From JAAYCO01 sp964632015 (lineage in GTDB: Bacteria; Planctomycetota; Phycisphaerae; SM23-33), in contig CAZWAT010000139.1 of NCBI GenBank assembly GCA_964632015.1, positions 1 through 7,711 on the forward strand: DNA of 7,711 bases. Direction: 5' to 3'. The notes below the pieces were generated by a model. It searched no databases and was not told where the DNA came from. It worked only from the letters and a program-made list of their open reading frames with translations. Below, in pieces: positions 1-5,049 of this stretch. Made by a program: the position numbers and the translations under genes. The number at the start of each line of letters is the position of its first letter. Positions within the stretch are counted from its first letter, which is position 1.

Positions 1-116
1 CGTGGGCCGAAGGTACGCTGAACAAGAGGTCCGATCATGTCTACCATCTGGTCGCCGGCATTGATATCCACGCCAGCTTCCTTATACGTAATCGCCTTCG
101 TGTTTTTATTGCTCAT
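1..116 (-). CDS. purM: Phosphoribosylformylglycinamidine cyclo-ligase (AIR synthetase), N-terminal fragment
   Basis: This is the first 38 codons of a leftward gene cut by the window edge. The translation begins MSNKNTKAITYKEAGVDINA and continues with GDQMVDMIGPLVQRTFGP. The 'TYK-(D/E)-AGVDI-x-AG' block followed by a hydrophobic helix and 'L-V-x-R-T' is the characteristic N-terminus of PurM, which closes FGAM to AIR with ATP in the fifth step of cytosolic purine biosynthesis. The catalytic and ATP-binding parts are outside the window, so integrity cannot be judged. The ATG at 114-116 is the only sensible start, because the family motif begins about ten residues later. No Shine-Dalgarno sequence precedes it; a candidate promoter lies so close that the mRNA could be leaderless. 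The gene is divergent from the HEAT-repeat gene. Identification rests on a short but distinctive motif. Confidence 0.88.
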   Translation of the reverse strand, partial: MSNKNTKAITYKEAGVDINAGDQMVDMIGPLVQRTFGP

Positions 117-122
117 GGCGTT

Positions 123-150
123 ATCGTATCAACCGGTACCGGTAAATCAA
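123..150 (-). promoter_or_regulatory. Candidate purM promoter with palindromic spacer
   Basis: Reading leftward, TTGATT (145-150, four of six matches to the -35 consensus) and TACGAT (123-128, four of six to the -10) are separated by 16 bases. Transcription would begin at about 116-117, directly at the purM ATG. The spacer holds the palindrome at 132-143. Both boxes are imperfect, so this is a prediction from pattern only. Confidence 0.35.
132..143. repeat. 12-bp perfect palindrome ACCGGTACCGGT, possible operator
   Basis: Two tandem copies of the self-complementary hexamer ACCGGT form a perfect 12-bp palindrome in the purM/HEAT-gene intergenic region. It fills most of the spacer of the candidate purM promoter, a position where a bound dimeric repressor or a spacer-distorting activator could act. 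The palindrome is directly visible; its role as an operator is inference. Confidence 0.4.
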
Positions 151-277
151 GATTCCTCTTACAGGTCTCGAACGACATGAGCCAGAAGGTTCGCACTTCT
201 CAAATCGCCAAACTGATGCGTTTTTGGTGTGTCTAGATGTTCAGCCTCATTAATAGTGAGCTTTTTCAGTGCCCGAT

Positions 278-307
278 TTGACTCGGACCAGCCGAATATA
301 GTAAGGT
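278..307 (+). promoter_or_regulatory. Weak candidate promoter for the HEAT-repeat gene
   Basis: TTGACT (278-283, five of six matches to the -35 consensus) is followed after 18 bases by TAAGGT (302-307, only three of six to the -10). It points toward the gene starting at 339 and would give a leader of about 25 bases. A TATAGT at 297-302 is a better -10 box but sits only 13 bases from the TTGACT. Low confidence. Confidence 0.25.
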
Positions 308-327
308 AAAGGACAAGTCCCCCAAAC

Positions 328-334
328 AAGGTAG
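328..334 (+). promoter_or_regulatory. Ribosome binding site of the HEAT-repeat gene
   Basis: AAGGTAG, with its AAGG core ending seven bases before the ATG at 339, supports that start codon. An earlier AAAGGA at 308-313 is too far away to serve it. Confidence 0.5.
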
Positions 335-338
335 ATAC

Positions 339-2729
339 ATGCGTCAGTCGAAGGCCAGTTCTATAGGGTTAGTACTCATACTGGGGTTCTGCATGCCGTC
401 ATTTGCCCAAAATGCGCCCCAGGACCCAGTTTCCGCGGAAGAGCTTCAGCTTAATACCTGGATCGAGCAACTCAGGGATCCGTCCAGGTCGTTGAAGACC
501 AAGCAGGAAGCCGCCGAGATGTTGCTCGTGCAGCGAAGCGAGATGGCAGGGGATGTGTTGAGTCGTTTCCTGTCCGACTCGAGCAATCGCACCGCGCAGA
601 TAGCCGTCGCCGAGGCGATGATACGAATGAGAGTGCCTAGGGAGCAGCTTATTGATCCGCTGCTGGCACTGTTGAACAGTGACGATTCAAATGTCAGAAG
701 CGCCGCCTCGCGGGCACTTGGAATCTTCAAGAACCACGGGGTCAGCCAGCAGTTGTTGCTTATCGCACATGATCGCAACCGACAAAGGGGGGTGAGGCTG
801 GAGGCAATCGGCGCTCTTCGTCGAACGATGGATCGTTCGGTCGTTGATTCTCTTGTGAGACTTCTGGATGATGAAGATCCTACCATTGTCTCCGGGGCTG
901 TGGCGTCGTTGATACGCTTGACGAATATTCGGGCGTTTGGAGCCGATGTTGATAAATGGCGCGCCTGGTGGCAGACCAGCAAGAGCAAGCCCGAGTCGGA
1001 ATGGCTGGCCGAACTGGTGGAAGGCTACGCCGCCGCCAAAAGCCAGCTTGAGCAGGAAAACACCCTGCTTAAAGATCGTCTGACAAAGGCGGTGGAAGAT
1101 CTTTACCTCGCTGCTCCGATGTCAGGCAGGGATGCGGTTCTTCTGGGGATGCTGCGAGATAATGTCGCCGATGTCAGGTTGGTGGGGCTTCGCCTGCTCG
1201 AACGACGGACGTCCTCAAGCGAGGAGCTCTCGGGCGAGTACGCGCCGCTGGTTCAACTGCTGCTGACAGATCCCGACCCGCGGATCCGGCAGATTTCCCC
1301 CCCGATTGCTGTTGTCCTGGGCGGATGCGAGACATCCACCCTTCTTGAATGCCTCAGCCAGGAAACCGTTGTTGAGGTTCGTCAATCCCTGCTGCTTGCG
1401 ATTGGTCAGCTTGCGAACCCCACGGCCTTGGAGCCTGTACTGGTGGAGGTTGGCAGCACTTCCCAAAAAATATCGGCCGCTGGAGCGGTCGCATTGGGAC
1501 GGATTGCCTTGAGGTCTGAGCTTTCGAGCCAGTTTCACGAGCAGGCGGTTACGGTGTTGCTCGATCGCTTCAAGCATACGCCGCAGGGGGACGACGCCCG
1601 CGATTTGAGAGAAAAGCTCATTACGGCCATGTCGTCAGTGGGCGATGAGGAATTTGTGCCGACTTTTCGAAAGTCTCTGAATGATTCCGCGGCAACCGTG
1701 CGTCTTGCGGCGGTCAATGCTTTGCGAGCGAGAGGCAACAAGGATCTGGCCCACGCCATTGAACCACTACTGGCCGACAGCGATCGTGGAGTTCGACAGG
1801 CAGCCTTGGCGGCATTGGGCGCAATGGGCGGCGAGGGTAGCATCGAGTTGATCCTGGCGAGGACGGATCCCGAAGTCGAAAGCGATGCCGCCGTCAAGCA
1901 GCAGGCGTGGAATGTCGCGATGAGCATTCTGTCACATGCGGATGCCGATGTGCTCAAAGCGGTGCTCGATACCCTTGCCAGCCGAAGTAATGTCAATGAG
2001 CAGAGGCTCAAGGTCAGAGAAATGCTGGTTACCGCGTTACGTGCGAAGAACAGCGACGAGCTTCCAACGGCGTTGAGAAACCTTGCCACCGATCTTGTTG
2101 TACAGGGTAGGGCGTCCGAGGCATCACCATACCTGGAAGAAGCCTTCAAAATCTGCCAGGGCTCTGACGACGATAATCTCGCCGGGGACATCTGGACGGA
2201 ATGGATAGCGGCCATGCTCAGCGGCAACGATACGCTGGTAGTGAAGGCAATAGCTCAGAACCCCGACGAGCGGATGCGGACCCAGGCGGTACGCGCACTT
2301 ATCGAAAGGGTGGAGATCCTTACCCAGGCCGAAAGGTCTGACCTCGCAATTGAATTATGTTCCGCTGCCCTGCAAGGATTGACCGACGTCAGCAAGGCAC
2401 ATCATGACAAACTAGTGCAGTTGCTCGATGAGGCCCGCGAAGCCCTGGGCCAGGCGGACGCGAAGCGAGTTCATACACTATGCAGCGAGCTTGGCTCTAA
2501 GGACACCGCGGCCAGGACGAAGGCAATTGAGAACCTTCACGCGATGGGCGAAAGAGCCAGGCAGGGACTGCTTGCCGAGTTGGCCGATAGGCTTTCTCAG
2601 GACGCCCCCACACATGCCGTCGAAAAGGTTATCGTAGAATTGATCGCACGAATCGACCCCGGGTTTGAGTATGATTTCAAAGCCCCGATAGACGATCGCG
2701 TCAAAATGGTCAAATCGGCAATGGAATAA
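339..2729 (+). CDS. Exported HEAT/ARM-repeat protein, function unknown
   Basis: A 796-residue protein made almost entirely of alpha-helical repeats, probably a secreted or periplasmic protein-binding scaffold. Residues 1-23 form a Sec signal peptide: a basic start (MRQSK), a hydrophobic core and SFA before Gln24. Cys18 is not in a lipobox, so this is unlikely to be a lipoprotein. HEAT units with the pattern 'L..LL.d.d..VR..A..AL' are clear at about 104-130, 136-162 and 168-195. They are followed by a tryptophan block, KWRAWW (206-211), and a coiled-coil-like stretch at 228-255. A second array runs from about 264 to 545, clearest at 302-328, 332-358, 435-465 and 470-496. Residues 578-607 resemble a TPR helix pair. 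The last unit (about 709-755) is again HEAT-like. No enzyme motif is visible. It converges on the DHODH-like gene. The fold is confident; the partner and role cannot be read from sequence. Confidence 0.87.
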   Translation: MRQSKASSIGLVLILGFCMPSFAQNAPQDPVSAEELQLNTWIEQLRDPSRSLKTKQEAAEMLLVQRSEMAGDVLSRFLSDSSNRTAQIAVAEAMIRMRVPREQLIDPLLALLNSDDSNVRSAASRALGIFKNHGVSQQLLLIAHDRNRQRGVRLEAIGALRRTMDRSVVDSLVRLLDDEDPTIVSGAVASLIRLTNIRAFGADVDKWRAWWQTSKSKPESEWLAELVEGYAAAKSQLEQENTLLKDRLTKAVEDLYLAAPMSGRDAVLLGMLRDNVADVRLVGLRLLERRTSSSEELSGEYAPLVQLLLTDPDPRIRQISPPIAVVLGGCETSTLLECLSQETVVEVRQSLLLAIGQLANPTALEPVLVEVGSTSQKISAAGAVALGRIALRSELSSQFHEQAVTVLLDRFKHTPQGDDARDLREKLITAMSSVGDEEFVPTFRKSLNDSAATVRLAAVNALRARGNKDLAHAIEPLLADSDRGVRQAALAALGAMGGEGSIELILARTDPEVESDAAVKQQAWNVAMSILSHADADVLKAVLDTLASRSNVNEQRLKVREMLVTALRAKNSDELPTALRNLATDLVVQGRASEASPYLEEAFKICQGSDDDNLAGDIWTEWIAAMLSGNDTLVVKAIAQNPDERMRTQAVRALIERVEILTQAERSDLAIELCSAALQGLTDVSKAHHDKLVQLLDEAREALGQADAKRVHTLCSELGSKDTAARTKAIENLHAMGERARQGLLAELADRLSQDAPTHAVEKVIVELIARIDPGFEYDFKAPIDDRVKMVKSAME

Positions 2730-2741
2730 TCACTTATTCCA
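2722..2741. terminator. Inverted repeat spanning both convergent stop codons, possible bidirectional terminator
   Basis: Arms TGGAATAA (2722-2729) and TTATTCCA (2734-2741) are perfectly complementary over 8 bp with a 4-base loop, TCAC. The left arm ends with the TAA of the HEAT gene; the right arm begins with the TAA (minus strand) of the DHODH-like gene. Either transcript would fold the same hairpin. The stem is AT-rich and has no downstream U tract on either side, so it is not a classical intrinsic terminator; its use as one is inferred from its position. Confidence 0.4.
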
Positions 2742-3741
2742 GGGTCATGGTCCTGCCGAAACTGCTGAGCGTCTTCATGTAATTCGCCCGCTCGAACGCA
2801 GCCGGTTCGCTGAGCGTTCTCGAACTCATAACGCCCTTCATCTGGGAAATCGAATCGTAATGCTTCACGCGCATGACTTCCTCCAGTTCAGTCCGCAGGG
2901 TTCGCAGGTAATCAATGCCCTCACGTAGCAGAACCGAACACACCTGCACTGCATCCGCGCCTGACAGAACCATCTTGGCGACATCCTCGCCGGTCTGAAT
3001 GCCCGAGCTGGCGGCAAGGGAGCAGTTGACGTTTCCGTACAGAATGGCGATCCACCGCATGGGCAGCCGGGACTCCTCTCGCGTGCTCAGAACCAATTTG
3101 GGGCGAACCTCAAGATCGTGCAGGTCTATATCAGGCTGGTAGAACCTGTTGAACAGCACCAGCCCGTTGGCGCCGGCGTCGCCGAACCGCCGTGCCAGAG
3201 ATCCCAACGCCGAGAAGAATGGCGAAAGCTTCATCGCCACTGGCATGCTGATATTTCTTCGCACCGCTTCGAGGGCGTCGAGGTAGGCATTTTCAACCTC
3301 CTCCCCCTGCACGTTCGGGTTTGTAGGAAGGAAGTAGATGTTCAATTCGAGCGCATCGGCGCCAGCCTGCTGTATCTGCCTGGCCGTTTCGGTCCAGCCG
3401 CCACTGGAGACGCCGTTGAGCGAGGCGATAACCGGTATGTCCACCGCCTCTTTGGCGCGAGAGATGTACGACAAATACTCATCGGGCCCGGTATGATACT
3501 CGGTCGAACGGGGAAAGTACGTCAAAGACTCGGGGAATCGCTCGGTTCCATACTGCATGTAGAAGTCGAGTTCGTCCTCTTCGTGTGCCATCTGCTCTTC
3601 GAACAGCGACCAGAGAACCACAGCACCAGCTCCGGCATCTTCCATCCGGCGAAGGTTGCTCAGTTCTGTACTCAATGGACTCGCGGCGACAATAACCGGG
3701 TTTGGTAGACTCAATCCCATGTAATTGGTTGAAAGGTCCAT
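2734..3741 (-). CDS. Dihydroorotate dehydrogenase-like FMN flavoprotein
   Basis: A 335-residue TIM-barrel flavoprotein related to class 1 dihydroorotate dehydrogenases. The N-terminus (MDLSTNYMGLSLPNPVIVAA) matches the opening strand of that family. Expected FMN and substrate-site elements are present: Lys171 in 'AMKLSP', Asn198 in 'LFNRFY', and the late phosphate-binding region around 'ASSGIQTGEDV' (244-254) followed by 'GADAVQVCS' (261-269). The active-site loop is atypical: the usual 'N-L-S-C-P-N' reads N134-I-Y-F-L-P-T-N-P-N, so the catalytic Cys (or Ser of class 2) is absent and a bulky residue stands there. This fits the DHODH-like group usually annotated by similarity, and I would not call it pyrD. 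Substrate and partner are unknown; a redox role with bound FMN is likely. The ATG at 3739-3741 has a strong ribosome binding site. No pyrimidine gene is adjacent. Confidence 0.85.
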   Translation of the reverse strand: MDLSTNYMGLSLPNPVIVAASPLSTELSNLRRMEDAGAGAVVLWSLFEEQMAHEEDELDFYMQYGTERFPESLTYFPRSTEYHTGPDEYLSYISRAKEAVDIPVIASLNGVSSGGWTETARQIQQAGADALELNIYFLPTNPNVQGEEVENAYLDALEAVRRNISMPVAMKLSPFFSALGSLARRFGDAGANGLVLFNRFYQPDIDLHDLEVRPKLVLSTREESRLPMRWIAILYGNVNCSLAASSGIQTGEDVAKMVLSGADAVQVCSVLLREGIDYLRTLRTELEEVMRVKHYDSISQMKGVMSSRTLSEPAAFERANYMKTLSSFGRTMTLE

Positions 3742-3746
3742 GACGG

Positions 3747-3753
3747 CTCCTTT
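3747..3753 (-). promoter_or_regulatory. Strong ribosome binding site of the DHODH-like gene
   Basis: AAAGGAG, read on the minus strand, lies five bases before the ATG at 3741 and fixes the start. It is the clearest Shine-Dalgarno in the window; purM has none and the phosphoesterase gene has only a distant weak one. Confidence 0.75.
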
Positions 3754-3768
3754 GCGTGTCTATATGAC

Positions 3769-3796
3769 ATCATACGCATGGAGCGCGAAATGTGAG
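3769..3796 (-). promoter_or_regulatory. Candidate promoter of the DHODH-like gene
   Basis: Reading leftward, CTCACA (3791-3796, four of six matches to -35) and TATGAT (3769-3774, five of six to -10) are 16 bases apart. This would give a leader of about 20 bases containing the AAAGGAG site. The alternative is read-through from the upstream tRNA transcript. The -35 box overlaps the stem-loop beside the tRNA. Confidence 0.3.
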
Positions 3797-3826
3797 CGAA
3801 TAGCGGTCAATCCCCGTTGCACTCAC
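3792..3826 (-). other. Stem-loop abutting the tRNA-Leu 3' end
   Basis: On the minus strand, GTGAGTG pairs with CGCTCAC (seven pairs, one G-U). After a bulged C, two more A-T pairs extend the stem, and an inner CGG/CCG pairing closes the loop. Its first base directly follows the tRNA discriminator base at 3827. There is no U tract, so it is not a standard intrinsic terminator; it may mark 3' processing or attenuate read-through. Confidence 0.35.
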
Positions 3827-3912
3827 TGCGGCCGAAAGGAGTCGAACCTTCACGCCCGATAACGGGCACAAGGACCTGAACCTTGCGCGTCTGCCAATTC
3901 CGCCACGGCCGC
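3827..3912 (-). tRNA. tRNA-Leu, anticodon CAG
   Basis: A complete class II cloverleaf of 86 bases on the minus strand. The acceptor stem GCGGCCG pairs perfectly with CGGCCGC. The D arm has the GCG/CGC stem; the anticodon stem CAAGG/CCTTG encloses the loop TTCAGGT with anticodon CAG at 3876-3878, reading CUG. The long variable arm GCCCG-TTAT-CGGGC is typical of leucine tRNAs. The T arm GAAGG-TTCGACT-CCTTT has one G-U pair, and the discriminator base is A, as expected for leucine. CCA is not encoded (the next bases are GTG), so it must be added by the CCA-adding enzyme. It has its own promoter and lies between the phosphoesterase and DHODH-like genes. No copy of its 3' end occurs elsewhere in the window, so there is no sign of an integrated element here. 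Confidence 0.96.
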
Positions 3913-3923
3913 TTGAGACAGCT

Positions 3924-3951
3924 AATTTAGCACCCTGAACACAAAAGTCAA
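3924..3951 (-). promoter_or_regulatory. Promoter of tRNA-Leu
   Basis: TTGACT (3946-3951, five of six matches to -35) and TAAATT (3924-3929, four of six to -10), read leftward, are separated by 16 bases. The predicted transcription start is about five bases before the mature tRNA 5' end at 3912, the usual arrangement for a tRNA gene. This is the best promoter in the window. Confidence 0.55.
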
Positions 3952-3983
3952 TGGCGGGAGGAACTTATACGCCATTTTTCCGT

Positions 3984-4880
3984 TTATTCCGCCTGGAGCT
4001 GGAAGATGGTGATTTCAGGCCTCTGATCAAGCTGAATCCTCATCGAATGGCCCAGCCCCCGGTTGACATACAAAAACTTGCCCGCGCCAAGAGGATATTG
4101 CCCAACGACAAATTGTCGCTGCCTGGATGGTAGAACCAGCGTTCGTATGAACCTCTTGCGGGTGTCCTTGCCGTGGGTATGACCGGCGAGAACATACTGT
4201 GCACCGCGGGCGGCGAGATCGGGGGCGGCGTCGGGGTTGTGCACCAGGGCGACAATGGGCGCATTGGTGTCAACCTTGCGATAGGCAGAGGCTGGGTCGT
4301 ACTGGTGGGACCATAGATCCTCAACTCCCACGAACTGCAATATCTGTCCGTCGCGTCTGAAGATGTGCGAATCGTTGTTCAAAAGCGAAACGCCGGCATC
4401 GACCATATGGGAACCCAGGTAATGGGACAGTCCTCGCACTTCGCCCAGGCCGCTCGGGTGCCACATTCCGTAGTCGTGATTGCCCAGACACGCCAGCGTT
4501 GCCACCTTCGGACGCAGGTTGGACAGCACCTTCGCCACGCGCCTTGCATAGTTCTTCGGACCGGTGACCATGTCGCCCGTTATTGCGATGAAGTCTACCT
4601 CGAGCGCGTTGATCGCGTTGACGAACTTCATCAGGTAGCCTTCTCGCACGATCGGGCTCAGATGCAAGTCGCTCACGTGGGCGATGGTCGCTCCGTCAAA
4701 GGCTTTGCCCAGGCCTCGAAGGCGCATGGGCATCTTCTGGATGAGAACCCAGTTGTTCTCCATCTCCCAGATGTAAAGGCCTCCGAGCGCAAGCCTGCTG
4801 GCTGCATCCCACAGAAAACGCTTGAGGGAACCAAATGCAAATCCTGCTCTTGCCCTGCTTGAAAAGAAAATATCGTTCAT
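3984..4880 (-). CDS. Calcineurin-like metallophosphoesterase (YkuE/YaeI-type)
   Basis: A 298-residue protein with every dinuclear-metal motif of the calcineurin-like phosphoesterase fold: D71-L-H73, G102-D103, G133-N-H-D136, H214-N in 'LVHNPD', and G233-H-T-H-G237. The approach 'FDGATIAHVSDLHLSP' (61-76) and the late 'VNRGLG' (272-277) are typical of the YkuE/YaeI group, membrane-associated enzymes some of which hydrolyse UDP-2,3-diacylglucosamine or other phosphoesters; the substrate here cannot be assigned. Members often carry an N-terminal membrane segment or Tat signal. Here residues 1-45 are basic and only moderately hydrophobic, with no twin-arginine motif, so a cytosolic or peripheral location is plausible. 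The ATG at 4878-4880 is poorly served by a ribosome site (AGGA about 12 bases upstream), but internal Mets at 40, 50 and 52 would remove family-conserved sequence. Metal centre intact; biochemical role unknown. Confidence 0.9.
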   Translation of the reverse strand: MNDIFFSSRARAGFAFGSLKRFLWDAASRLALGGLYIWEMENNWVLIQKMPMRLRGLGKAFDGATIAHVSDLHLSPIVREGYLMKFVNAINALEVDFIAITGDMVTGPKNYARRVAKVLSNLRPKVATLACLGNHDYGMWHPSGLGEVRGLSHYLGSHMVDAGVSLLNNDSHIFRRDGQILQFVGVEDLWSHQYDPASAYRKVDTNAPIVALVHNPDAAPDLAARGAQYVLAGHTHGKDTRKRFIRTLVLPSRQRQFVVGQYPLGAGKFLYVNRGLGHSMRIQLDQRPEITIFQLQAE

Positions 4881-4945
4881 GCTGCTTTAATCGTCCTGAG
4901 ACGTTTGTCTTTGGTTAATTGTACCGCCACGGGGAGGGGAGGCAT
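4877..4945 (-). other. Possible 22-codon upstream reading frame overlapping the phosphoesterase start
   Basis: An ATG at 4943-4945, preceded by AAGGA seven to eight bases upstream, opens a short frame encoding MPPLPVAVQLTKDKRLRTIK plus two alanines. Its TGA overlaps the phosphoesterase ATG as ATGA. This arrangement could couple translation to a gene whose own ribosome site is weak. The frame is too short to exclude chance, and the peptide is unrecognised. Confidence 0.2.
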
Positions 4946-5049
4946 GCAACCTATCCTTCTTGTGCCTCCTTGCACGACTGAGTCACGCAGAAATCCTACT
5001 TGCGTTATACGTTCAGAACCCGCCGGGGGGCGACATACATATCAAAAAA
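4881..5049. other. Intergenic region ileS to phosphoesterase gene
   Basis: These 169 bases contain the small overlapping reading frame described separately. A TACAAT box sits at 4918-4923 (minus strand) without a convincing -35 partner. A short stem, TGCGTGAC/GTCGTGCA with two G-U pairs, lies near 4970-4990 and has no U tract. There is also a pyrimidine-rich run around 4931-4942 on the minus strand. I see no clear ileS terminator, so read-through into the phosphoesterase gene is possible. Confidence 0.4.

Noticed and set aside
243..266. Hairpin AG(C)CTCA-TTAATAG-TGAGCT followed by five T, resembling an intrinsic terminator on the plus strand
   Set aside because: The stem is only six pairs with a bulge, and no gene upstream on the plus strand within the window needs terminating; it is probably chance in an AT-richer intergenic stretch.
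446..2227. Minus-strand open frames (446-988, 1215-1577, 1535-2227) inside the HEAT gene
   Set aside because: Low-complexity Ser/Ala/Arg-rich translations without domains, antisense to a gene with clear repeat periodicity and a signal peptide.
3118..3708. Plus-strand open frame opposite the DHODH-like gene
   Set aside because: No family resemblance and entirely within a well-supported flavoprotein gene on the other strand.
3827..3912. tRNA-Leu as an integration (att) site for a mobile element
   Set aside because: No integrase gene and no second copy of the tRNA 3' segment are present in the window.
4931..4942. G-rich run GGGGAGGGGAGG as a possible G-quadruplex
   Set aside because: Only two full G runs plus a GG, not enough for a stable three-tetrad quadruplex, and the G strand is not the one transcribed here.
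5016..5030. GC-rich CCCGGCGGG stretch after ileS as its terminator
   Set aside because: Only about three pairs around a three-base loop and no following U run; it cannot be supported as an intrinsic terminator.
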